This document shows, one piece after another, positions 53,072 to 61,138 of a stretch of DNA of 64,000 nt. The notes beneath the pieces are model-generated. The model was not told the origin of the DNA. It made no database searches and saw nothing but the letters and a program-made list of their open reading frames with translations. Every line of letters begins with the position of its first letter. The first letter of the stretch is position 1. The DNA is from Mogibacterium sp. (GTDB taxonomy: Bacteria; Bacillota; Clostridia; Peptostreptococcales; Anaerovoracaceae): positions 1 to 64,000 of the forward strand of contig JAFQZQ010000014.1 in the NCBI GenBank assembly GCA_017405845.1. The letters are read 5' to 3'. A program made the translations under genes and the position numbers.

Positions 53072-55255
53072 ATGGCAAAAATAGATTACAACAAAATTTT
53101 CATAAAGGGCGCTTGTCCTACTGCGATTGGCGGACAGGCGGTCATGGAAGGCGTAATGATGCAGGGCCCTGACAGGGTCGCGCTTGCGATGCGCCTGCCT
53201 TCGGGTGAGCTCTACCTCAAGACGAAGCATAAAAAGAAACAGAAACCTGTGATGAAGGTTCCTTTCGTCAGGGGCATCGTTTCCTTCGTGAACGCGCTCG
53301 TCGGAGGCATGGGTACGCTGATGGAATCAGCCGATATTCTTGAGAAATATGCGCCCGAAATGTATGCCGAAGAAGAAGGCAAACTCGAGGCATGGATCAA
53401 TAAAAAGTTCGGTGAAAAAGCCGCATGGAATTTCCTGATCACGACTGCCCTTCTCTTTGCGATCGCGATCTCGCTGATTTTCTTTGTGATCCTGCCCACC
53501 TGGGTCGTGAACTTCCTGGGCAAGTGGGTTTCGAGCGCGATCGTGCTCAACCTGGTGGAAGGCATTCTCAGAATACTGATGTTTGTCGGCTATGTTGCGG
53601 CGATACGCGGCATGAACGATATCAAGACGCTCTTCCAGTACCACGGAGCCGAGCACAAATCGATACACTGCTATGAAAACGACAGAGTGCTCTGCCCTGA
53701 GAACGCGGAAGAGTTCTACACGCTCCATCCGAGGTGCGGCACAAGCTTTCTTGTGTTTGTGCTTATCGTGAGCCTGTTGCTCTTCAGCTTCCTCGGCTGG
53801 CCGAATCTGGCGCTTCGCATCGCTTCGAGAATACTGCTCATTCCGGTCATCGCAGGTATCAGCTTTGAGCTGCTGAGATGGGCGGGCAGATCGAACGGCA
53901 AAATAGTGCGTATACTCAGCTGGCCGGGCCTGCAGCTCCAGAGACTGACGACCGCAGAGCCTAACAGGGACCAGCTCGAAGTTGCCCTGCTCTCGCTCAA
54001 GGCCGTGCTCGTGGATCCGGGTGTTCCTGAGATCGACAGCTTTGTCGATAAGGACGGCAATCCGGTGAGATCGAAGGCTGAGATGGCTGAGGCAGAGCGC
54101 GAGATGGAGGCCTGGGCAGCCGATGTAGAAGCTCATACCGACCGCAACAAGAAGGCCGCCGCAGAGGCGATCGACGATTTTACAAGGATAGAAGAGCGCA
54201 CTGTATTTGAGGACCCGGCCAACGGAGCGAGCGACGAGGAGATCGCCAGCGCGATCGACTTCCTGCACGAGCTCGACAGTGACGGCTATACGATCGTGTC
54301 TACAGATGAGACGGACGGACGCACGCTTGTAAGGGCCATCGCTGACAGAGAGGCCATGCAGGCAAAGGCCAGGACCCTCGCGCGCAGATACACAAAAGAC
54401 ATCAAGACTTACGAAAACGCTCTCAGCTGGGGCAAGGCTGCGCTCAGCATGCTGCCGAACGGCAAGAACGAGGCCAGAATGATAATGTCGTACGCGACGG
54501 GCCTCGGCACAACCGAGCTCATCACGAGGTCGAAGGAGCTCATGCGTGAGGACGACTTCGAGGAATTCCAGAAGCGCATCTACGCGAGGATCGAAGGCGT
54601 TCCGCTGCAGTACATAGTCGGTACGCAGGAGTTCATGGGTCTGCTCTTCAGGGTCAATCCGTCGGTGCTCATACCGCGTCTCGACTCGGAGATCCTCGCC
54701 GAAAAGGTGATAGAAGTCATCGACAGGATGAATGTAAAGAGTCCGGAGGTGCTCGATCTCTGCACGGGCAGCGGTGCGCTCGGCATATCGATAGCCGCAA
54801 AGGTGCCTGGCGCGGTCGTAACAATGACCGACGTTTCAGAAGCAGCTCTGAATACGGCTATGGGCAACGCGGGACTCAACGGCGTGAACCGCCGCTGCAT
54901 ATTCCTGCTCGGCGACATGTTTAAAGCAGTCCCGGACGACAAGCACTATGACGTCATCGTCTGCAACCCGCCTTACATAAAGAGCGCAGATATTGAAACT
55001 CTCGATGTTGAAGTGAAGGAGCACGAGCCTCTTATGGCTCTCGACGGCGGCAAGGACGGCCTCGATTTCTACAGGATAATTGCGGAACAGGCCAGCCTGC
55101 ATCTCAAGACGGGTGGCTTGCTCGCACTCGAGATCGGTGCCGACCAGGCGGCTGACGTTAAGAAGCTGCTGAACGATGCCGGCACATATAACGAGGCGAA
55201 AGTGGTGCGCGATCTCGCGCATCTCGACAGGGTAATCATGACTACCCGCAAATAA
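53072..55255 (+). CDS. prmC: DUF1385 membrane protein fused to PrmC release-factor glutamine methyltransferase
   Basis: One frame encodes two domains. Residues 1 to about 320 are a DUF1385 (YqhQ-like) membrane protein: ACPTAIGGQAVMEGVMMQGPDRVALAM, several hydrophobic segments, YHGAEHKSIHCYEND and HPRCGTSF. A charged linker (about 320-440) follows. The C-terminal part (about 440-727) is PrmC: VPLQYIVGTQEFMGLLFRV, RLDSEILAE, the SAM motif LDLCTGSGALGISIA and the catalytic NPPY. PrmC methylates the GGQ glutamine of release factors. These are usually separate neighbours; the fusion would tether PrmC to the membrane. The start is the ATG at 53072, because the open frame upstream runs through a palindrome. 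Confidence 0.92.
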   Translation: MAKIDYNKIFIKGACPTAIGGQAVMEGVMMQGPDRVALAMRLPSGELYLKTKHKKKQKPVMKVPFVRGIVSFVNALVGGMGTLMESADILEKYAPEMYAEEEGKLEAWINKKFGEKAAWNFLITTALLFAIAISLIFFVILPTWVVNFLGKWVSSAIVLNLVEGILRILMFVGYVAAIRGMNDIKTLFQYHGAEHKSIHCYENDRVLCPENAEEFYTLHPRCGTSFLVFVLIVSLLLFSFLGWPNLALRIASRILLIPVIAGISFELLRWAGRSNGKIVRILSWPGLQLQRLTTAEPNRDQLEVALLSLKAVLVDPGVPEIDSFVDKDGNPVRSKAEMAEAEREMEAWAADVEAHTDRNKKAAAEAIDDFTRIEERTVFEDPANGASDEEIASAIDFLHELDSDGYTIVSTDETDGRTLVRAIADREAMQAKARTLARRYTKDIKTYENALSWGKAALSMLPNGKNEARMIMSYATGLGTTELITRSKELMREDDFEEFQKRIYARIEGVPLQYIVGTQEFMGLLFRVNPSVLIPRLDSEILAEKVIEVIDRMNVKSPEVLDLCTGSGALGISIAAKVPGAVVTMTDVSEAALNTAMGNAGLNGVNRRCIFLLGDMFKAVPDDKHYDVIVCNPPYIKSADIETLDVEVKEHEPLMALDGGKDGLDFYRIIAEQASLHLKTGGLLALEIGADQAADVKKLLNDAGTYNEAKVVRDLAHLDRVIMTTRK

Positions 55256-55286
55256 TTACAAGTAATTGAGAGAGGGAATTACTTAA

Positions 55287-56081
55287 ATGTCACCGTTGCT
55301 GATTTGTTTTATTGTGGCTCTTATAGTGAGCGCAATTGGATTTAAAAAATACGTCTGGTTCATATCGATAGGCTACGGATTCTCCGTGGCGGCCATTGGA
55401 GTCGCACTGCTCTGCATGTTCGGAGGAGTGGCTGACTGGGGTCTCATCATCGCATGTGTGCTCTTCGTTCTTTACGGCTGCAGACTCGGCGGATATCTTA
55501 CGTACAGAGAATTAAAGAAAGCGTCATACAACAAGAAGATGAAGTCCGAGATCAAGGACGGCAAGGGAATGTCCGTGATCGCGAAGTGCGGCATCTGGGT
55601 CTCAGCTGCCCTGCTCTACGCCTGCGAAGTATCCCCTGTTGTCTTCAGGCTCCAGAATGGCAAGGGCACAGACGGCTGGGTCGTTGCGGGCATTATCATC
55701 ATGGCGATCGGCGTAGTCACCGAGACAACTGCCGATGTACAGAAAAGTCTTGCAAAGAGAGTGAATCCGGGACGCTTTGTCGACACCGGGCTCTACAGGC
55801 TGGTAAGATGCCCTAACTACCTCGGCGAGATGATGTTCTGGACGGGGGTCTTCATCACGGGCATTGGCTCCAACACCGGAGCCGGTCATTGGATCGTTGC
55901 TCTGGCAGGCTACCTCGGCATCATCTACGTGATGTTCGGCGGCGCACGCAGGCTCGAGCTGCGCCAGGACAGAACGTACAAGGACGATCCGGAATACTGG
56001 GCATACAAGAACAAAACGCCTATCATGGTACCGTTCATTCCGCTTTACAGCGTTGCGAAATACAAATGGCTTGTGGCCTGA
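55287..56081 (+). CDS. DUF1295 / isoprenylcysteine-methyltransferase-like membrane protein
   Basis: A 264-residue protein with about six hydrophobic segments. The C-terminal region has VDTGLYRLVRCPNYLGEMMFWTGVFITG, the core of DUF1295 and steroid 5-alpha-reductase/ICMT folds, and ends with a Glu-Tyr-rich motif (RRLELRQDRTYKDDPEYWAYK). Such proteins are reductases or SAM-dependent methyltransferases of lipids; the substrate here cannot be told. AGAGGGA lies upstream of the ATG at 55287. It follows prmC by 31 bases in place of the usual prfA. Confidence 0.8.
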   Translation: MSPLLICFIVALIVSAIGFKKYVWFISIGYGFSVAAIGVALLCMFGGVADWGLIIACVLFVLYGCRLGGYLTYRELKKASYNKKMKSEIKDGKGMSVIAKCGIWVSAALLYACEVSPVVFRLQNGKGTDGWVVAGIIIMAIGVVTETTADVQKSLAKRVNPGRFVDTGLYRLVRCPNYLGEMMFWTGVFITGIGSNTGAGHWIVALAGYLGIIYVMFGGARRLELRQDRTYKDDPEYWAYKNKTPIMVPFIPLYSVAKYKWLVA

Positions 56082-56102
56082 GTAAAAAGGAGATTTGGGA
56101 AA

Positions 56103-56729
56103 ATGGCAAAAGTAATACTGATAAACGGCAGCCCGAGGGCTGATCAGTGCACGGCAACTGCACTCGACGAGATGATAAAGACCTTCCATGAAGAGGGCGT
56201 TGAGACTGAGCTCGTGCATATAGGAAACAAGGCAGTCAGAGGATGTGCTGCGTGCGGTTACTGCATGACTCACGACGGCTGCGTTTTCAAGGATATAGTG
56301 AATGAAGTGAGCGCCAAGCTCGCGGAAGCTGACGGTCTCGTGGTCGGAAGCCCGGTGTACTACAGCTCGCCGAACGGAACGCTTATCTCGTTTCTCGACA
56401 GATTGTTCTACAGCGCGCAGTTCGACATGCACATGAAGGTCGGAGCTGCTGTGGTAAGCGCCAGACGAGGCGGCAACACAGCTTCGTTCGACGTGCTCAA
56501 CAAGTACTTCAGCATCAGTGGAATGCCTATCGCCACATCCACATACTGGAACCAGGTGCACGGCTTCACAGCTGAAGATGTAAAGAAGGACGCTGAGGGC
56601 CTGCAGACGATGAGGAACCTCGCGCACAACATGGCTTTCATGATCAAAGCCATTGCCGACGCTAAGGAGAAATACGGCATGCCTAAGCTGGAGAGCGGCA
56701 ATTTCACAAGCTTTCCGGACGGCAAGTAA
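56103..56729 (+). CDS. NAD(P)H-dependent FMN oxidoreductase (flavodoxin fold)
   Basis: A 208-residue flavoprotein. The N-terminus LINGSPRADQCTATALDEM is the flavin phosphate-binding loop. GSPVYYSSPNGTLISFLDRLFY is the family's second signature. CAACGYCMTHDGC in the middle is a cysteine cluster seen in iron-sulfur flavoproteins and many clostridial oxidoreductases. The physiological substrate is not evident. AAGGAG lies 9 bases upstream of the ATG. The genes that follow form a tight run. Confidence 0.85.
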   Translation: MAKVILINGSPRADQCTATALDEMIKTFHEEGVETELVHIGNKAVRGCAACGYCMTHDGCVFKDIVNEVSAKLAEADGLVVGSPVYYSSPNGTLISFLDRLFYSAQFDMHMKVGAAVVSARRGGNTASFDVLNKYFSISGMPIATSTYWNQVHGFTAEDVKKDAEGLQTMRNLAHNMAFMIKAIADAKEKYGMPKLESGNFTSFPDGK

Positions 56730-56743
56730 AGGAGGAAACAGAT

Positions 56744-56932
56744 ATGTGCCTTTCAATGGTATACAAGAATGAAGTGAACGACGCCAACCTGCTGGCGAAG
56801 AATGTCGCAGACATCAGGGTCGACGGCGGCACCATCTATTTCACAGACCTCATGGGCATTCGCTACACGTTCAACGGAACGCTCGAGAAGGTCGACCTTA
56901 TGGACAATTACGTACTGGTAAAAGAAGCCTAG
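56744..56932 (+). CDS. CooT-family nickel-binding protein
   Basis: A 62-residue protein starting MCLSMVYKN. CooT-like proteins bind nickel through Cys2 in an MC-start motif. The remainder is the short beta-barrel pattern of the family (VADIRVDGGTIYFTDLMG, TLEKVDLMDNYVLVKE). GGAGG lies 9 bases before the ATG. No nickel enzyme is encoded nearby in the window, so a metal role in this operon is inference. Confidence 0.82.
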   Translation: MCLSMVYKNEVNDANLLAKNVADIRVDGGTIYFTDLMGIRYTFNGTLEKVDLMDNYVLVKEA

Positions 56933-56954
56933 TACGAAAAAAGAGAGGGAGACT

Positions 56955-58103
56955 ATGTATTACAACGATTTTAAGGATCTTAAGCTTTCGGGTCTCGGAC
57001 TCGGCTGCATGAGACTGCCGTGCATCGACGGTGATGACGCCAGACCTGATCCACAGCAGGTACAGGAGATGGTCGACTATGCGATGGCCAACGGCATCAA
57101 CTATTTTGACACCGCCTGGGGATACCACGAGGGAAACAGCGAGACGGTCATCGGTGAGGCTCTGTCGAAGTACGACAGAAGCAGCTATTATCTTGCAAGC
57201 AAGTTCCCGGGTTACGACCTGTCGAATTTCGGCAAGCACGAGGAGATCTTCTATAAGCAGCTCGAGAAGTGCAAGACCGACTACTTCGATTTCTATCTCT
57301 ATCACAACGTATGTGAGCTGAACATCGACAAGTATCTTGACGACAACGATGGCCTCACGGAATTCCTCCTCAGAATGAAAGAGGAAGGAAAGATCCGCCA
57401 CCTCGGATTCTCGTGCCACGGAAACCAGGAGACCATGCACCGCTTCATCATGAAGCACTTCAGACACATCGAGTTCTGCCAGATCCAGCTCAACTATCTG
57501 GACTTCGAATTCCAGAACGCAAAGGACAAGGTGGAAGAGCTCAACAACATCGGCATTCCTATCTGGGTAATGGAGCCGCTGCGCGGTGGCAAGCTCGCTA
57601 AGTCGTGCCTCGGCGGTGAGAAGCTGCTCTCAAAGAGCAACCCTGACTACACACCGGCCAACTGGGCGTTCGCCTTCCTTGAGACGGTCCCTGGCGTCAC
57701 GATGATCCTTTCCGGAATGTCCAACTTTGAGCAGCTGAAGCAGAATATCGATTTCTTCAGCGAAAGAAAACCGCTCAGCGACGACGATATCGCGATACTG
57801 CTGACAGCAGCACACTACGATACCACAGGCAAGAGCTCCGGCACGGTAGCTTGTACAACCTGCAGATACTGCACTACGAAGTGCCCGCAGGAGCTGGATA
57901 TCCCTAGGATACTTGCGCTCTACAATGAGCACGCGTACAGCGAAGGCGGATTCATTGCGCCTATGGCACTGGCTGCTTTCGACGAGAACAAGCTCCCTTC
58001 GGCATGCATCGGTTGCGGCGCGTGCGCGGCGGTATGCCCGCAGAAAATCGACATACCGGGCACGATGACGAAGTTCACCGAGTTGCTTAAAAGTGCAGAA
58101 TAA
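56955..58103 (+). CDS. Aldo/keto reductase with C-terminal 4Fe-4S clusters
   Basis: A 382-residue protein. The TIM-barrel reductase domain has GLGCMRLP, FDTAWGYHEGNSETVIGEAL and the Tyr-Lys-His type active site (YYLASKFPGY, FYLYHNV). The C-terminal 90 residues hold two cysteine clusters, CTTCRYCTTKCP and CIGCGACAAVCP, as in ferredoxins. This combination is common in anaerobes for electron-bifurcating or ferredoxin-coupled reduction. The substrate is unknown. It is 22 bases after the CooT gene and ends at a terminator. Confidence 0.9.
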   Translation: MYYNDFKDLKLSGLGLGCMRLPCIDGDDARPDPQQVQEMVDYAMANGINYFDTAWGYHEGNSETVIGEALSKYDRSSYYLASKFPGYDLSNFGKHEEIFYKQLEKCKTDYFDFYLYHNVCELNIDKYLDDNDGLTEFLLRMKEEGKIRHLGFSCHGNQETMHRFIMKHFRHIEFCQIQLNYLDFEFQNAKDKVEELNNIGIPIWVMEPLRGGKLAKSCLGGEKLLSKSNPDYTPANWAFAFLETVPGVTMILSGMSNFEQLKQNIDFFSERKPLSDDDIAILLTAAHYDTTGKSSGTVACTTCRYCTTKCPQELDIPRILALYNEHAYSEGGFIAPMALAAFDENKLPSACIGCGACAAVCPQKIDIPGTMTKFTELLKSAE

Positions 58104-58112
58104 AAACTTGCC

Positions 58113-58142
58113 ATAACCCCGTACTGGGGTTATTCTTTTATT
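58113..58142 (+). terminator. Terminator after the aldo/keto reductase gene
   Basis: ATAACCCC GTACT GGGGTTAT followed by TCTTTTATT. Confidence 0.85.
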
Positions 58143-58151
58143 AAGTAGGAA

Positions 58152-58181
58152 ACTAACAGGGGTGTTTTAGTGCCCCTATTA
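58152..58181 (+). promoter_or_regulatory. Leader hairpin before the dehydratase genes
   Basis: CTAA-C-AGGGG pairs with CCCCT-A-TTAG around a TGTTTTAGTG loop. GGGATTTTTT follows at about 58190-58200, so it might be an attenuator in the leader. The terminator of the previous gene lies just upstream, and no clear promoter was identified. Confidence 0.4.
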
Positions 58182-58222
58182 GTACGGAGAGGGATTTTTT
58201 AATAAGAAAGAGGAGTTGTAAT

Positions 58223-59425
58223 ATGAAAGACCTCAAGCATCTTTTGTATTTTGAGAACCTCCTGCAGAATGCAAACAACGAACTGATAGAACAGGCCAAG
58301 AAGGACGGCAAGATCTGCGCTGCTTTTACGTGCGAGAATATTCCGGAACCGCTGATGAACCTTGGCAATACGTTCTCAGTTCGTCTTTTTGCGCCAAATT
58401 CCGGCTCGCTCGATATAGCTACATACTACATGACTAGCTTTCTGTGCGAGACGAGCAGGGCTCTGCTGGAGAGAGCGATCGAGGGCGGCTTCAATTTTGC
58501 CGACTGCCTGATCGCTGCAGACGGCTGCACAATGATGAACCGTGCTGCCGAGAACATGGAGTTGCTGCACACCATGGACGAGGGTAAGGATAAGTTCTTC
58601 TACCAGTTCATGGAGATTCCGATGAAGGCGACCGAGAACGGCGTTTCGCTGCTGAAGCTGCAGGTCACAAACCATATTCTCAAGCCGCTTCAAGAGAATT
58701 ACGGCATCGACATTTCCGAAGAAGCCATGCTCAAGGCGGTCGAAGAGCACAATGAAGTCTGCAGGCTCATTCAGGAGATCGGTGAATTCCGCAAAGAGGA
58801 CGATCCGCGCATCACGGGATACGAGTTCCACGTGCTGACGCTCGCAACATATCTGGCGCCGAAGTATCTGCTCATCGACAAGCTGAGAGAGACTCTCGAG
58901 GAGATCAAGACAAGAGAGCCTGACGGCAAGAAGTGGCGCGCACGCGTACTGGTGGTCGGATCCGAGATCGACGATATCGGCATGATCAAGCTGATCGAGG
59001 AGTGCGGCACTTATGTATGCGCAGACAGATACTGCTTCGGCTCGTTCCCGGGCAGAGTGCCTATCGAGATCGATCCTGACTCGGATGATGACGTGCTTAC
59101 TCAGATCTGCCGTCATTACACGATGATGAGCCAGTGCCCGCGTACGATGAACATGGAAAAAGTCTACGGCCGTAAGAAATACGTCAACGACCTCGCGAAG
59201 GAGTTCAAGGCCGACGGCATCATCTACGAGCAGGTGAAGTTCTGCGATCCGTGGGCTTACGAAAGAATGCTGGGATCGCACATGCTGAGAGAGGATTACG
59301 GATTCCCGGTGCTCTCCGTAGACAGACCGTATAATATCAACGCCGGTGCAGGTCAGATGCGTACACGTGTACAGGCATTCATTGAAAGCATTGAAATAAA
59401 GAAGATTCAGGGAGGTGAGAAGTAA
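58223..59425 (+). CDS. 2-hydroxyacyl-CoA dehydratase, smaller subunit (HgdB/FldC-like)
   Basis: A 400-residue subunit of a heterodimeric 4Fe-4S dehydratase that removes water from (R)-2-hydroxyacyl-CoA by a ketyl-radical mechanism. The cysteine pattern for cluster binding is seen in AFTCENIP, FADCLIAADGCTMMNRA and QVKFCDPWAYERMLGSHML. The C-terminus AGQMRTRVQAFIESIE is typical of the family. AGAGGAG lies 9 bases before the ATG. It overlaps the next gene by one base. Benzoyl-CoA-reductase-like alternatives share this fold. Confidence 0.9.
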   Translation: MKDLKHLLYFENLLQNANNELIEQAKKDGKICAAFTCENIPEPLMNLGNTFSVRLFAPNSGSLDIATYYMTSFLCETSRALLERAIEGGFNFADCLIAADGCTMMNRAAENMELLHTMDEGKDKFFYQFMEIPMKATENGVSLLKLQVTNHILKPLQENYGIDISEEAMLKAVEEHNEVCRLIQEIGEFRKEDDPRITGYEFHVLTLATYLAPKYLLIDKLRETLEEIKTREPDGKKWRARVLVVGSEIDDIGMIKLIEECGTYVCADRYCFGSFPGRVPIEIDPDSDDDVLTQICRHYTMMSQCPRTMNMEKVYGRKKYVNDLAKEFKADGIIYEQVKFCDPWAYERMLGSHMLREDYGFPVLSVDRPYNINAGAGQMRTRVQAFIESIEIKKIQGGEK

Positions 59426-61029
59426 TGGCATTTAAAACGGTCAAGAAGATCACTAACCCTAAAAAGAAAAAAGGCGATCAGACGCTTGGTAAGCTCTACC
59501 CTACCAACGGCAAGACAAAGGTCTTCGTCCGCCGTGAGTGGAGAGGCGTAAAGGACACGCTTTACGATTATTCAAGATGGCTCTACATCATGTCCATCCT
59601 CGCAAGGTTTATCTCCAAGCCGCGCAACATCAAGGCGATGTTCCGCTACAGATGGATGGCAAACTATCTGGCTGTTCCTTATATGATGGACAAGTTTACG
59701 CTCGGACTCAGAGATGAGCCTCTGCGCATTACCCACACAGCCATGAACTTCGTCATCTACGACGTAGCCAAGACGATGGACAACATCTTCAAGGGCGACC
59801 GCCGTACAGGTAACAACAAGAAGTTCTCGGATACCTGCGTACTTACAGACGAGAATGCAATGACAGCCTTCATGATGGGCTTCAAAGATACTACGGCTAT
59901 CCTCAGAGAGGTTCCGACAATGTTCGTCGCCAATCTGCTGACCCAGAATTCCACGACTCACTACCTCGACGTAGCTCAGGAATTCGGTCTTCCTGGAGAC
60001 GTCTGCCCGATGCCTGAGGCTGAGGCCGGTATCTCGATCGACGATGACTTCGCTGTTCTCGGATGCTGCGCAGTACAGGTCAACACCACCTGCGACGGCT
60101 CGCTCATGGGTAACGGCGTCATCGCTCACAGACTCGAGCGCGAATACGGCATCCCTACATTCCAGCTGACAGCTCCGCTCCGCCACAAGGAAGACGACGT
60201 TCAGGAGTACGCTGCCAACGATATGAAGGAAGCTGTTAAGTTCATCGAGGAGCACGCTCACGAGAAGTGGAACTGGAAGCGTTACTTCGAAAGCGCAGCC
60301 AGAGTAAACGATGCTACAAGAAACAGAGCTTTCTGGCTTGAGAACAACTCCACCGACTACCCTCAGTTTGTCGGATCGGTATTCTCGCTTTACAACGACA
60401 CAAACTACATGGGCAACTGCGGCAGATCCGCACTCTTCCCGCCTAAGGATAAGAAGATCAGCAAGCTCGTTGAGCAGGGCTACAAGAAAAAGACCATGAT
60501 CTGCCCTGAGTACAGACACAGATGTATCGTTTGGGGCGTTCAGCCGCAGTACAACATCCACATGCTTTACTGGATGATGCATTGCTGGGGCGTTGTGCCT
60601 CTGACAGACATGCTCTCGATGGTCAACACCCTGCCGATCGCCGAAGAGGATACTCCTGAAAACAGAGAGAAGGCATGGTACGACATGGCATGGCTCAATG
60701 AGAACATGATCATGCGTAACCGTACACACGGCGGATACAAGGTGCTCGTCGACGAGCTCTGGGAGTTCTGCGAGATCATGAACGCCGACATGGTAATGAT
60801 GTGGGAGCACATGAGCTGCAAGGCTCTCGACGGTCTCCACGGAATGTTCGAAGAGCAGGGCCGCGAGCGCGGCATCCACGTAGTCTGGGTATGCCACGAC
60901 CTCTGCGATCCGCGAGTCTACACAAGACAGGCCATCCGCGACGAGTTCAGCCAGTACATGCGTACGGTGCTGCGCGAAGAGCCGCTTGATCCGACTATCG
61001 AACATATTCCTGACGAAAATATGTGGTAA
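59425..61029 (+). CDS. 2-hydroxyacyl-CoA dehydratase, larger subunit (HgdA-like)
   Basis: A 534-residue partner, longer than the usual 430-480. An N-terminal Lys-rich extension (KTVKKITNPKKKKGDQTLG) precedes the family core. Cluster-type cysteines lie in DVCPMPEAEAGI, LGCCAVQVNTTC and VCHDLCDPRVY. It is translationally coupled to the smaller subunit. The family needs an ATP-dependent activator with its own 4Fe-4S cluster, and none is encoded here. Substrate (amino-acid-derived hydroxyacyl-CoA) not determined. Confidence 0.9.
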   Translation: MAFKTVKKITNPKKKKGDQTLGKLYPTNGKTKVFVRREWRGVKDTLYDYSRWLYIMSILARFISKPRNIKAMFRYRWMANYLAVPYMMDKFTLGLRDEPLRITHTAMNFVIYDVAKTMDNIFKGDRRTGNNKKFSDTCVLTDENAMTAFMMGFKDTTAILREVPTMFVANLLTQNSTTHYLDVAQEFGLPGDVCPMPEAEAGISIDDDFAVLGCCAVQVNTTCDGSLMGNGVIAHRLEREYGIPTFQLTAPLRHKEDDVQEYAANDMKEAVKFIEEHAHEKWNWKRYFESAARVNDATRNRAFWLENNSTDYPQFVGSVFSLYNDTNYMGNCGRSALFPPKDKKISKLVEQGYKKKTMICPEYRHRCIVWGVQPQYNIHMLYWMMHCWGVVPLTDMLSMVNTLPIAEEDTPENREKAWYDMAWLNENMIMRNRTHGGYKVLVDELWEFCEIMNADMVMMWEHMSCKALDGLHGMFEEQGRERGIHVVWVCHDLCDPRVYTRQAIRDEFSQYMRTVLREEPLDPTIEHIPDENMW

Positions 61030-61034
61030 AAATG

Positions 61035-61070
61035 AGTGTCAGTGGGACGGTTCCCACTGACACTTTTTTT
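61035..61070 (+). terminator. Terminator after the dehydratase operon
   Basis: A 12-bp perfect stem GTGTCAGTGGGA / TCCCACTGACAC with loop CGGT, followed by TTTTTTT. Unusually long and regular for a simple terminator. Confidence 0.85.
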
Positions 61071-61101
61071 AGTGCCTCAAAACCATCCCGCCGACACCCT
61101 C

Positions 61102-61129
61102 TTGACAGCTTTTTCAACGGGTTTAGAAT
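61102..61129 (+). promoter_or_regulatory. Promoter of the MATE gene, possibly giving a leaderless message
   Basis: TTGACA (61102-61107), a 16-base spacer and TAGAAT (61124-61129). The expected start of transcription is near 61136, 3 bases before the ATG at 61139. No ribosome-binding site is visible. Confidence 0.6.
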
Positions 61130-61138
61130 GATACTGTA

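Noticed and set aside
59572..61005. 477-codon open frame on the minus strand
   Set aside because: Antisense to the larger dehydratase subunit, no plausible start context.
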